NCBI GenBank assembly: GCA_021791695.1 | Contig: JAJYWC010000018.1 | Location: 1-37,108, forward strand | Direction: 5' to 3' | From: an archaeon | GTDB lineage: Archaea; Thermoproteota; Nitrososphaeria; Nitrososphaerales; Gagatemarchaeaceae | DNA: 37,108 bases | In this document: positions 15,948 to 23,325 of the stretch, one piece after another | How positions within the stretch are numbered: position 1 is the first letter of the stretch | How the letters are laid out: each line of letters begins with the position of its first letter | Notes under the pieces: model-generated | What the model was told of the DNA's origin: nothing | The model's database searches: none | Seen by the model: only the letters and a program-made list of their open reading frames with translations | Made by a program: the position numbers and the translations under genes

Positions 15948-17279
15948 TTAGTCGCTCGCGGGGACGTATCGGTAATACGCAACGAGTACGAGCGCCTGGC
16001 TGGGTGTGGCCTCTATCGATGGGGATGTGCTCCCATTACTCCAGTGGTCAAAGAAGTACCCGCCGTAGTCATCCGCCGATACGGCCACCGTACTCCCTGA
16101 ATCGACTTCAAAGGTGGAAGGCGTGAACCCTGAGATAGAGGCACCACCTTGTTGAGTCACAGTGACCCAAAGACCCCCCGAAGTAGAGGTTCCATTCAGC
16201 TTTTCCGACTGGATTGTAATTGGAACTGTCGCTGGATTCGTTGAGGCCAACAAGGAGGCCATCTGGTCAAGGTAGGGGCTCAGTTGGGTGTATGGCTGAG
16301 TTCCAGTTCCGTTCGTTATGTACAGATACCCAACATAGCCCGAAACTGCCAGCAAGTACGCCGGGTCGAGGGATGGGACGGCGTAGCTGAAGAACATGAA
16401 GTTACTCTTGGTATAGCCCGTGTGCCAGGCGCCCACGCCAGCGATAGAATCCCATCCAGCCGTCAGCGAGAGGGAAGGGAGGTATGCGTTCTCAAAGGTC
16501 CCAATTACGTTCACGCTACCGATGAAATCGGATGGGACGTCGGCACCAGAGTTCGCCAACACCTCAGTCATGCCGATGGACTGGTCATACTGGTTGAGGG
16601 TGGCAAAATATGAGGGAATGAACTCACCATCGGGACCGCCGTAATACCAGGTACCGGCTGGGCTGTTGTAGTTCCAGTTGGGCATCTGATCGAGGTAGGT
16701 TCCGTTTACACCATACCAACTATGATATGCCAACATCTCCGCCTCTAGGGAAGAAATGGTGGCGGAGGCCCACCCGGTAGGGACATACCCTATGACGACG
16801 ATGCCCGCCATCTGCATGCTCTTTACTTCACCCGCGATTGTTGGGTCGGCCCAATATCCTGGCCCCCCGTCAGGGTTGAGGACGACTATCATGGGTACGA
16901 CAGGATAGGCGAGTTTGACTTGGACTATCTCGTTGACCTCGCTCAATCGCTCACTTGAATCCTCTGTAAACAGCGGGATGATGAGCCCTGTGCCTGGCTG
17001 CACCAGCGGACCGGAGACTCCAGAAGTCGTGGCAACCTTCGCGTTGAACGGCCCATTAGTGATCGATGACGGGATGTATGGAGTGCGGGTCGAAATTGGA
17101 ACTCCAGAGGTGGAGTTGGTCGCCAAAGATGGCGACGCCGATGTTGCCGGAAATACAAGGGTGGAGAACGAAAGCGCGATGCCAGAACCAACAAAAATCA
17201 CGACTATCATAACAACCGCTACCGACGGCAGCGCTGCGAGATGAGCAATCCTATTCGCGGTGTGCATCTTCCATTTCAC
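15948..17279 (-). CDS. Secreted spherulin-4-like protein with C-terminal beta domain
   Basis: The protein has 443 residues. A membrane helix or uncleaved signal (residues 14-38) exports it; a Ser/Thr/Pro linker follows. From about residue 97 the sequence has the hallmarks of the spherulation-specific family 4 fold, a TIM barrel related to glycoside hydrolases: TGLIIPLFT, VPMIVVLNPDGGPG, GIVVIGYVPTGWA and WYGVNGTYLDQMP. The Asp in TYLDQ is a likely catalytic or sugar-binding acid. The last 90 residues (to FFDHWSNGSTSP) resemble an InlB-type or bacterial-repeat beta domain common on archaeal surface proteins. It may act on a polysaccharide of the envelope or of neighbours. It fills the segment between two tRNA 3'-end copies, so it may be a transferred cassette. 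No co-transcribed partner is seen. Confidence 0.75.
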   Translation of the reverse strand: MKWKMHTANRIAHLAALPSVAVVMIVVIFVGSGIALSFSTLVFPATSASPSLATNSTSGVPISTRTPYIPSSITNGPFNAKVATTSGVSGPLVQPGTGLIIPLFTEDSSERLSEVNEIVQVKLAYPVVPMIVVLNPDGGPGYWADPTIAGEVKSMQMAGIVVIGYVPTGWASATISSLEAEMLAYHSWYGVNGTYLDQMPNWNYNSPAGTWYYGGPDGEFIPSYFATLNQYDQSIGMTEVLANSGADVPSDFIGSVNVIGTFENAYLPSLSLTAGWDSIAGVGAWHTGYTKSNFMFFSYAVPSLDPAYLLAVSGYVGYLYITNGTGTQPYTQLSPYLDQMASLLASTNPATVPITIQSEKLNGTSTSGGLWVTVTQQGGASISGFTPSTFEVDSGSTVAVSADDYGGYFFDHWSNGSTSPSIEATPSQALVLVAYYRYVPASD

Positions 17280-17679
17280 CTTTGAGGCAACGATGCGAAG
17301 AGGGAGGGCTGCAAAGAAATTCGGGACAACCTACCGATTCGCGATTCCTTGCTCGGGCTGTCAAATCCGGATTGATCGGCGCGAATGCCATTGTCTGCGA
17401 ACAAATAGATTGTAGCATCGAAATCAACAAAGGTAATCCTGCTCTATCGGCATTATGCAACGCATGCAATTGGCAGTAGCACAACAAGGGCGCTCCACTA
17501 CAGCGTTGAGTCACATAACGCTTAGGGGCCTTGTTTGGTCGCGACGCTACGGTTCCTGATTGAGCGACTCCTCATACCGTCTCCTTTAGCGGCTCGGAAG
17601 CGACATGACGCCTTGTACTCCAGTTGAGCAGTAAGCCCAAGCCCAAGTCAGCCAAGAGGCAACTGAACTTGTAGCTTAG
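17280..17679. other. Intergenic stretch, no gene seen
   Basis: About 400 bp separate the start of the spherulin-4-like gene from the third tRNA 3'-end copy. Only short open frames without protein-like composition occur. The promoter of the minus-strand gene should lie in the first 60 bases but no clear TATA box stands out. Confidence 0.5.
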
Positions 17680-17697
17680 GTGCCCCGGGCGGGATTT
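17680..17697 (-). repeat. tRNA-Glu 3'-end copy 3 (18 bp exact)
   Basis: GTGCCCCGGGCGGGATTT is identical over 18 bp to the 3' end of the tRNA gene at 18531-18548. Between the two lies only the hicBA pair. Confidence 0.75.
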
Positions 17698-17849
17698 AGA
17701 CCGAAAATGGGTACAAACCCATATGCTATGGTAAGCGACCGCTTATGCCCAAACACTTGGGCTCAGGAGCCGCTACCGTAGAGGTTCCATTTTAGCTCCT
17801 CTCTTGGAAGCGTTGTCGCGTTGGATGATAGATTGTTACGCGTCGAGGT

Positions 17850-17887
17850 AAGACTTAACTTATTGGAATCCGACGTATCCAATCATA
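17850..17887 (+). promoter_or_regulatory. hicBA promoter, leaderless start
   Basis: A TATA-like CTTAACTTATT (about 17854-17864) is centred close to 26 bp before the ATG at 17887. This supports that start over an in-frame TTG at 17821, which would add 22 residues absent from typical HicB. Confidence 0.5.
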
Positions 17888-18120
17888 TGCGGAAGCTAAC
17901 ACGAAGATACAGGACCCTGGTTGAACAGGACGAGGATGGGAAGTTCACGGCCATAGTCCCGGAGCTTCCAGGCTGCCTGTCGTGCGGAGATACCAGAGAT
18001 GAAGCGTTGGACAATGTCAAAGAAGCAATTCAAGCGTACATTGAGAGCCTGCAGAAACACAACGAACCCGTACCGCCCTCGATAAGCGAGGAGATTGTGA
18101 CAGTTGAAATGAATGCCTAA
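17887..18120 (+). CDS. hicB: HicB-type antitoxin
   Basis: The protein (77 aa) has the partially degraded RNase H-like fold of HicB: RTLVEQDEDGKFTAIVPELPGCLSCGDTRDEALDNVKEAIQAYIES is the signature order of acidic strand, PxLPGC(x)SxGxT and amphipathic helix. There is no added DNA-binding domain. HicB binds the HicA toxin and blocks its RNA cleavage. The gene precedes hicA and overlaps it by 8 bases, so antitoxin is made first. The pair lies between two copies of the tRNA 3' end and could stabilise that segment. Confidence 0.85.
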   Translation: MRKLTRRYRTLVEQDEDGKFTAIVPELPGCLSCGDTRDEALDNVKEAIQAYIESLQKHNEPVPPSISEEIVTVEMNA

Positions 18121-18340
18121 ACTCCCGATCATTTCAGGGAAGGATGTAATCAAAACACTTTCAAAAATCGGATACGAAGTTGACCATCAGAGAGGCAGCC
18201 ACATCATCCTCAGGCGCGTACAGCCACCCCACAGAAGGGTCGCGGTTCCAAACTACAAGGAGCTGCCGAGAGGAACGCTGGGCGCGATAATCAGCGAAGC
18301 AGGTTTATCTGTCGAGCAATTTCTGGACCTGCTCGAATGA
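18113..18340 (+). CDS. hicA: HicA-type mRNA interferase toxin
   Basis: The protein (75 aa) has the double-stranded-RNA-binding-like HicA fold: SGKDVIKTLSKIGYEVDHQRGSHIILRR with the catalytic histidine His30 in RGSHIIL, then VAVPNYKELPRGTLGAIISEAGLSVEQFLDLL, all typical. It cleaves mRNA on the ribosome or free when not bound by HicB. Length and key residues are intact, so the toxin should be active. Its ATG overlaps the hicB stop region, which couples their translation. Confidence 0.88.
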   Translation: MPKLPIISGKDVIKTLSKIGYEVDHQRGSHIILRRVQPPHRRVAVPNYKELPRGTLGAIISEAGLSVEQFLDLLE

Positions 18341-18531
18341 GCGCACGCCCGAGGCCCTATGGTCAAAGCATGGGAGAAAGACAATGATTGAAGGCATCGA
18401 TTGCAAAGGCCGTACGCGAGAATTCTAGATATACACTTCACGCGCTAAAGATAAACGATTGCCACGAGTACAGATTGCGGCTTGATTTCGCCTCTTTTAG
18501 AGGCTTTGGCCTCAAATTGGATTCGAATTAG

Positions 18532-18646
18532 TGCCCCGGGCGGGATTTGAACCCGCGCTCATCGACTCGAAAGGCCGACATACTCTCGATACTCTTGCGA
18601 GTTTGACCGGGATTTACGTCCTTTCTGAACTCTGTACTACCGGGGC
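18532..18646 (-). tRNA. tRNA-Glu (anticodon UUC) with about 41 nt inserted in the D arm
   Basis: Read on the minus strand: acceptor GCCCCGG pairs with CCGGGGC before discriminator A; the T arm GCGGG-TTCAAAT-CCCGC is perfect; the anticodon arm is TCGGC-CTTTCGA-GTCGA with anticodon TTC. D-stem halves GTAC and GTAT pair, but the bases between them are about 41 more than normal for a D loop (gene 115 nt, usual about 74). The extra bases contain short hairpins such as ACTC-GCAA-GAGT. An intron at a non-canonical site, or two small ones around a CCGGTCAA-like D loop, is the best reading. A damaged tRNA gene is the alternative. CCA is not encoded. Confidence 0.75.
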
Positions 18647-18666
18647 CTGACCACCCCTGGCCAGCC

Positions 18667-19413
18667 TCATGGATTAGAGGTTTTGGGGAAGCTCAGATAG
18701 CACCATTCACCCAGCTGTCTCGAATCCTCGGGACCGATTTGAGCCGGGCTCTTCTTCATGGTCAGGATCGAGGACCTCGGGAGGTAGGTGTTTCTGGCAG
18801 AGGTCCTCGATATCGTCCGGAGGTTGCACACGAATTCGTCCGCCGGGACCATGCACCTGTAGAGTGGATGCCTTCCCGCGTGGGTCGTGGTGCAACCTTC
18901 TGTGGGATAGTCCGCTATGCAGCCTATCAGCTCCTCCGAGCCCCCGAGCAATCGCTCCAGCACAAGGGCCTCGTCTGGGGTGAGACCGCAGTCTCCCTGT
19001 CTCCTGAGGGCGGTCCACCGGCCCATGCTTTCGAGCCGGGGAAAAAGATGGACCTCGAACAACCCCCGGCCCCTCTTAACTGCGACGTAGGGGTTCGTCT
19101 CCAGGGGCGTTTTGGGAAACGCCAGGATGTTCGGAATGGAGGGGAGGAGCACGTCCATGAGGTCGGACGAAGAGGACGCCAACCCCGCCGGGCTGACATA
19201 CAGACTGAGCGAGCCCTTCCTGGCGACCAGGCTTTCGCTGGACGATACTGAGTATCCTTCATCCAGCAGCTCCCTCTTCAGGAAATCAACCTGAAGTCGG
19301 TTGAGCTTTGGAAGAGGCAGATAGAAGCGGCGCTCGCTCTCAATCAGCAGTTGGCTCACCTCGAACCTCAGCACGCGGGGGACCGAGACGGTCGTCAAGA
19401 TAAGGTTGGCCAC
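18667..19413 (-). CDS. Conserved-looking protein of unknown function
   Basis: The product (248 aa from the GTG at 19413) has no membrane helix or signal peptide. It opens with VANLILTTVSVPRVLRFEVSQLL, is rich in Leu and Ser, and contains three cysteines in its last third, including EELIGCIADYPTEGCTTTHAG. I do not recognise a family. A TATA-like box (19456-19463) lies at a suitable distance and could serve both this gene and the divergent polyprenyl synthase. A TTG at 19452 would add 13 residues. Protein-like composition throughout and codon use like its neighbours suggest a real gene. Confidence 0.6.
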   Translation of the reverse strand: MANLILTTVSVPRVLRFEVSQLLIESERRFYLPLPKLNRLQVDFLKRELLDEGYSVSSSESLVARKGSLSLYVSPAGLASSSSDLMDVLLPSIPNILAFPKTPLETNPYVAVKRGRGLFEVHLFPRLESMGRWTALRRQGDCGLTPDEALVLERLLGGSEELIGCIADYPTEGCTTTHAGRHPLYRCMVPADEFVCNLRTISRTSARNTYLPRSSILTMKKSPAQIGPEDSRQLGEWCYLSFPKTSNP

Positions 19414-19453
19414 GGGGCGCAGAATGCCGAAGCGGGACGCTCTTTCCGGCAAT

Positions 19454-19465
19454 CGTTATATATTG
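19454..19465. promoter_or_regulatory. Near-symmetrical TATA box between divergent genes
   Basis: CGTTATATATTG is almost palindromic and sits about 43 bp from both the likely GTG start on the minus strand and the TTG start on the plus strand, so it may drive both genes. Confidence 0.45.
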
Positions 19466-19498
19466 TCCGGAGGAGCGAAAGCGAAAAGGTTCCAACTA

Positions 19499-20356
19499 TT
19501 GGTCGAACGAGACCCGAGGTTCCTGGACGAAATCACGATCAAGACGAAGGATTACCTCGACCGTACCAGTATCGCAATCGACCGAGAGCTGGAGCGGTAC
19601 GCCAACTCGCGGTTCTACGGCCCTCTGAAGTATGCCCTCGAGGGAGGGAAAAGGATCCGGCCCATGGCCGCGATGCTCTCCGCTGAGTCGGTCGGCTCCA
19701 AAGACGATTCCATACTCGACGCGGCGGTTGCGGTGGAGCTGCTCCACGCCGAGTCGATCATCCACGACGACATCATAGACCAGGAGGTCTCGAGAAGGGG
19801 CAAGGCGGCGTTCCACGTCAGATACGGGTACAGCGCGTCGCTCCTGACGGCCGATTTTGTCTTCTCCATGATCCTCGCGGTCGCGGCCAGGTACCACGAC
19901 AAGAGAGTGGCGCACACGCTCAGCAAGGCCGCCCTTCGCATGTGCGAGGGCGAGTACATGGAGCTGACGATAGACCCGATGACCTACAAGCTCGGCTGGG
20001 ACGAGTACATCGACATAATCTACAACAAGACCGCCGCCCTGTTCCAGACTGCGACCGAGCTCGGCGCGACCATCGGAGGGGGGACGAACGAACAGATCGA
20101 GGCCCTGTCGAACTATGGCAAGTATCTTGGAATTGCCTACCAGGTGCACGACGACATGCTCGACTGGGGTGCGAAGGACAAGGTCACGATGGCGCTCAAG
20201 CAAAGCAATGAGGAGAGCTCTATCATATCCAGGCTCAGTTCTCTGACGGATAGCTATGCTGGCAAGGCCAAGGAGCAGCTCTCGCCAATCCACGACGGCA
20301 AGGCCAAGAGACTCCTGTTGGAGCTCACCGACTTTTCTGTCCAGAGGGACTTTTAG
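19499..20356 (+). CDS. Polyprenyl (geranylgeranyl/farnesyl-type) diphosphate synthase
   Basis: A trans-isoprenyl diphosphate synthase that adds isopentenyl units to an allylic diphosphate to make the C20 or longer chains of archaeal lipids. Motifs: GGKRIRP near residue 49, first Asp-rich motif HDDIIDQ (residues 89-95) and second HDDMLDWGAKD (217-227). The second has DDxxD with Trp next to it. The residues just before the first motif, ESII, are small and lack bulky aromatics, consistent with a C20 or longer product, but chain length is not certain. I prefer the TTG at 19499 (285 aa, usual N-terminal length). An ATG at 19406 stays open but would run through the TATA box and into the divergent gene. 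Its stop abuts the stop of the convergent nuoN. Confidence 0.88.
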   Translation: MVERDPRFLDEITIKTKDYLDRTSIAIDRELERYANSRFYGPLKYALEGGKRIRPMAAMLSAESVGSKDDSILDAAVAVELLHAESIIHDDIIDQEVSRRGKAAFHVRYGYSASLLTADFVFSMILAVAARYHDKRVAHTLSKAALRMCEGEYMELTIDPMTYKLGWDEYIDIIYNKTAALFQTATELGATIGGGTNEQIEALSNYGKYLGIAYQVHDDMLDWGAKDKVTMALKQSNEESSIISRLSSLTDSYAGKAKEQLSPIHDGKAKRLLLELTDFSVQRDF

Positions 20357-21865
20357 TCACGGCGAGAGTATCGAAGGCACGGCGTTCTGCGAGAAGGCCA
20401 CTCCTATCTGGGGGAAGAGACCCAGGCCTATCATCAGCGCTGCGAGCACGGCAAAGATCACGACGTATATGAGCGGCTCGTTCAGCTTCTCGCCGTTCTC
20501 GGGCTCGTCCATGTACATCCTCTTGATTATCCAGACGTAGTAGGCGACGCTGAACGCGCTGTTCAGCACGGCTGCCACGGCGAGCCAGGCGAACGGACCG
20601 CTTACCACGGAGAGGAACAGAAGCAGCTTGCTCCAGAACCCGTTGAGCGGGGGGACTCCGGCCAGCGCCAGGAGTGAAACCGAGAGTGTAAACGCGGTTA
20701 CTGGCGCCCTCTTGGCGAGACCCTCGAAGACGCCCAAGTCAGCTCGCTTCGTTCCTATGAGGACCAGACCGACGGCCAGGAAGGCGGCGCTGACCATTAT
20801 CGAGTGGTTGATGATGTGGAACAGGGCTCCAGTCATCCCCAGGGTTGCATCCGCGGCGTACGCAGGGTTGGCCTGCGAGTACGAATAGATGACGAACCCT
20901 ATCAGAATGTATCCGGCCTGGGCGATGCTCGAATAGGCGAGAAGCCGGGTCATGCTCTTCTGGGTAAGGGCGGCCAGGTTGCCCAGAGTCATCGTCACAA
21001 GGGCCAGGACGGCGAAGATGTTCGGGATCGTGAAGATCGGGTTCTGCGTGACGACGTAGAGCGTCGAGGCCGCCAGAACCACGCGTATTGCGGCGACAAA
21101 GCCCGCCTTCTTGGTGGCGGCGGCGAACAGCGTGCTTATGGTTATCGGGGCACCCTCATAGGTATCGGGGACCCACATGTGGAAGGGCACGACAGACATC
21201 TTGAACCCGAACCCGACCACGAAGAGAAGGATGGCGAGCATGGAGACAGGGTCCGTGGAATTGGCGCCGAGCGCCCTGATTACGGAGGAGATCTGCGTGC
21301 TGCCCGACAGACCATAGCTGAGGCTTATCGCGTAGAGGATTATCGCCGAGGAGAGCGCACCTAGGATGGCGTACTTGGCCGAGGCTTCATTGGACTCCTC
21401 GCGGGTCTTGTCGAAACCGGCGAGGGCATAGGTCGGCAGGCTCATCAGCTCCCAGGCGATGAAGAGTATCAGGAGATCGGCGGCGAAGGAGAGAAAGAGC
21501 ATTCCGAGAGCTGAGAATCCGAGCAGCGAGTAGTATAGCGGCCCGTTTGCTCTGCTCGATATGGTCGGGATCGAGAAGACCGTCACCCCGAGCGTGACGG
21601 AGAGAGTAATCAGCCCGAACAGCCCGCCGAGTGTGTCAGAGCTCAGGAGACTGCCGAATTCAGGCACGGGTTGGGGTGAGACTGTGTTCAGGGCCACCAG
21701 AAGTATGGCAGCCCCCAGCGCCGCGGCCAAGATACACCCCGGCAGCGCGTCCCGCCTCTTCGAGAGCTGGAAGAACGGTAAACCGATGGCAGCGGCCCCG
21801 AGCACGACCGCGGCGAAGAGGATGAAGTCCGTCTTCAGGCGCCTCCAACCAAGTGGACCACCCAC
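20357..21865 (-). CDS. nuoN: NADH-quinone oxidoreductase-type subunit N
   Basis: The protein (502 aa, about 14 membrane helices) is one of three antiporter-like proton-pumping subunits of complex I. Key features: LFIAWELMSLPTYAL with the conserved Glu of helix 5, and KMSVVPFHMWVPDTYEGAPITISTLFAAATKKAGF, in which the Lys of helix 7, the His-x-Trp-x-Pro-Asp loop and the helix-8 lysines are typical of NuoN. LNGFWSKLLLF marks helix 12. It is the last gene of the nuoHIJKMLMN unit. The GTG start overlaps the end of nuoM by 31 bases; a later start is possible. Confidence 0.93.
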   Translation of the reverse strand: MGGPLGWRRLKTDFILFAAVVLGAAAIGLPFFQLSKRRDALPGCILAAALGAAILLVALNTVSPQPVPEFGSLLSSDTLGGLFGLITLSVTLGVTVFSIPTISSRANGPLYYSLLGFSALGMLFLSFAADLLILFIAWELMSLPTYALAGFDKTREESNEASAKYAILGALSSAIILYAISLSYGLSGSTQISSVIRALGANSTDPVSMLAILLFVVGFGFKMSVVPFHMWVPDTYEGAPITISTLFAAATKKAGFVAAIRVVLAASTLYVVTQNPIFTIPNIFAVLALVTMTLGNLAALTQKSMTRLLAYSSIAQAGYILIGFVIYSYSQANPAYAADATLGMTGALFHIINHSIMVSAAFLAVGLVLIGTKRADLGVFEGLAKRAPVTAFTLSVSLLALAGVPPLNGFWSKLLLFLSVVSGPFAWLAVAAVLNSAFSVAYYVWIIKRMYMDEPENGEKLNEPLIYVVIFAVLAALMIGLGLFPQIGVAFSQNAVPSILSP

Positions 21866-23325
21866 TGTGCTACGGGGGCCGCGGGACTGAAGAGCAGAGA
21901 GGAAAACACTATCAGAACGATGAGCGGGACGAAGTACAGGGCTAGGGTCACCGTGTCGGTCCAGGGCATGTCCTTGACCTCAAAGCTCTCCGGGGAAGGA
22001 GTGAGGACGACCCTCCTGATCATCCACAGGAGATAGCCGCCCGTCAGGACTGGTACGATCACCACGACTGCGGTGTAGGGGTTCGCCGCTATCCCTCCAG
22101 CGATCACGGCAATCTCGGCAAGGAAGCTAGCGAATGGGGGGAGCGCCATGGCTCCGCCGGCTGCGGCCACCAGGAGACCGGCCGTCCGGGGCATCGTGTT
22201 ACGAAGCCCGCCAAGCTGCGAGATCTCCGTGGTCCCAGCCTGCTGCTGTATGTACCCCGCCACCATGAAGAGCGAGCCCGCAGTGAATGCGTGGACGAAC
22301 ATCTGGAAGATGGCGCCCTCCATGCCGAGCGCGTTGCCTGAGATGACCGTCGCGAACGCTCCGAAGAGGACGAACCCCATGTGGTTCATGCTCGTGTATG
22401 CGAACATCCGCTTCAGTTCCTTCGCCATGAGAGCCACCACCGCGCCATAGAGCATCGTGGCGATGCCCAAGAGCAAGAACAGCCAAGCCCACTGGGCTGC
22501 GGCATGCGGGAAAAGGCCGATGCTGATACGGATTATCCCGTAGCCCCCCATAGCCGACTGGACGCCTGCGAGGAGCACAGCGACCGGAGCCGGCGCCTGA
22601 GAGTACGCGTCGGGCAGCCAGCTGTGCAGCGGAACTATCGGAAGCTTGACGGCGAAACCAATGAAGGAGGCAAGGAGCGGGAGATACTGGAGCCCGTCGG
22701 GTATGTGACCCGCCAGGTTCGGGATGTCGAAGGTGGGCGAGAGCGGGCTCACGTCGAGGTACACCGCGAGGAACGCGAGCAGCATTATCGTGCTGCCGAC
22801 GAAGATGAATATCATGAACTTCATGGCCGCGTATCGTCGTCGGTCCCCGCCCCAGACGCCGATCAGGAAGAACATCGGTATCATCACAAGCTCCCAGAAG
22901 ACGTAGAAGACGACGAGGTTGAGCGAAGTGAACACGCCCATGATGGCCCCCTCGAAGAGGAGGAGGAGAGCAAAGTAGGGAGGAGAGCTCCGGTTCACGA
23001 GCCTTCTCGAACCCACGACCGCGAAGACGGTCAACGCTGCAGTCGCGAGCACGAGGGGCGAGCTGAGCCCATCGACTCCAAAGAGGAGGTCGACTGCGAA
23101 CCCGGGCGTGCTGACCCACTGATAATCCTCCATGAGGCCATAGGTCCCTAGTGCCGGTGTGTTCGCGTACACGTACCAGAAGGAGTAGACCGCCACGACG
23201 AGCGTGACGAGGGCAATCGCAAGAGTCGCGAAGACTCCCGTTTCCCTGTCCCGCTTGACGAGAAGGTACGAGATGGGAGAACCCGCAATCGGAATCAGGA
23301 TGAGGAGAGAGAGGAGCGGGATCAT
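21835..23325 (-). CDS. nuoM: NADH-quinone oxidoreductase-type subunit M (second copy)
   Basis: The protein (496 aa) is an antiporter-like complex I subunit with about 14 helices. VVFYVFWELVMIPMFFLIG holds the essential Glu, GFAVKLPIVPLHSWLPDAYSQAPAPVAVLLAG the helix-7 Lys and the broken helix, and the sequence around MAKELKRMFAYTSMNHMGFVL the helix-8 signature of NuoM. PFASFLAEI in the C-terminal half fits. Its ATG overlaps the nuoL stop by four bases. It is closer to standard NuoM than the paralogue at 25471-26991. Confidence 0.93.
   Translation of the reverse strand: MIPLLSLLILIPIAGSPISYLLVKRDRETGVFATLAIALVTLVVAVYSFWYVYANTPALGTYGLMEDYQWVSTPGFAVDLLFGVDGLSSPLVLATAALTVFAVVGSRRLVNRSSPPYFALLLLFEGAIMGVFTSLNLVVFYVFWELVMIPMFFLIGVWGGDRRRYAAMKFMIFIFVGSTIMLLAFLAVYLDVSPLSPTFDIPNLAGHIPDGLQYLPLLASFIGFAVKLPIVPLHSWLPDAYSQAPAPVAVLLAGVQSAMGGYGIIRISIGLFPHAAAQWAWLFLLLGIATMLYGAVVALMAKELKRMFAYTSMNHMGFVLFGAFATVISGNALGMEGAIFQMFVHAFTAGSLFMVAGYIQQQAGTTEISQLGGLRNTMPRTAGLLVAAAGGAMALPPFASFLAEIAVIAGGIAANPYTAVVVIVPVLTGGYLLWMIRRVVLTPSPESFEVKDMPWTDTVTLALYFVPLIVLIVFSSLLFSPAAPVAQWVVHLVGGA

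Noticed and set aside
18490-18504. Hairpin GCCTC-TTTTA-GAGGC between hicA and the tRNA as a terminator
   Set aside because: The stem is only five pairs and no uninterrupted T run follows. It may be chance in a 190-bp gap.
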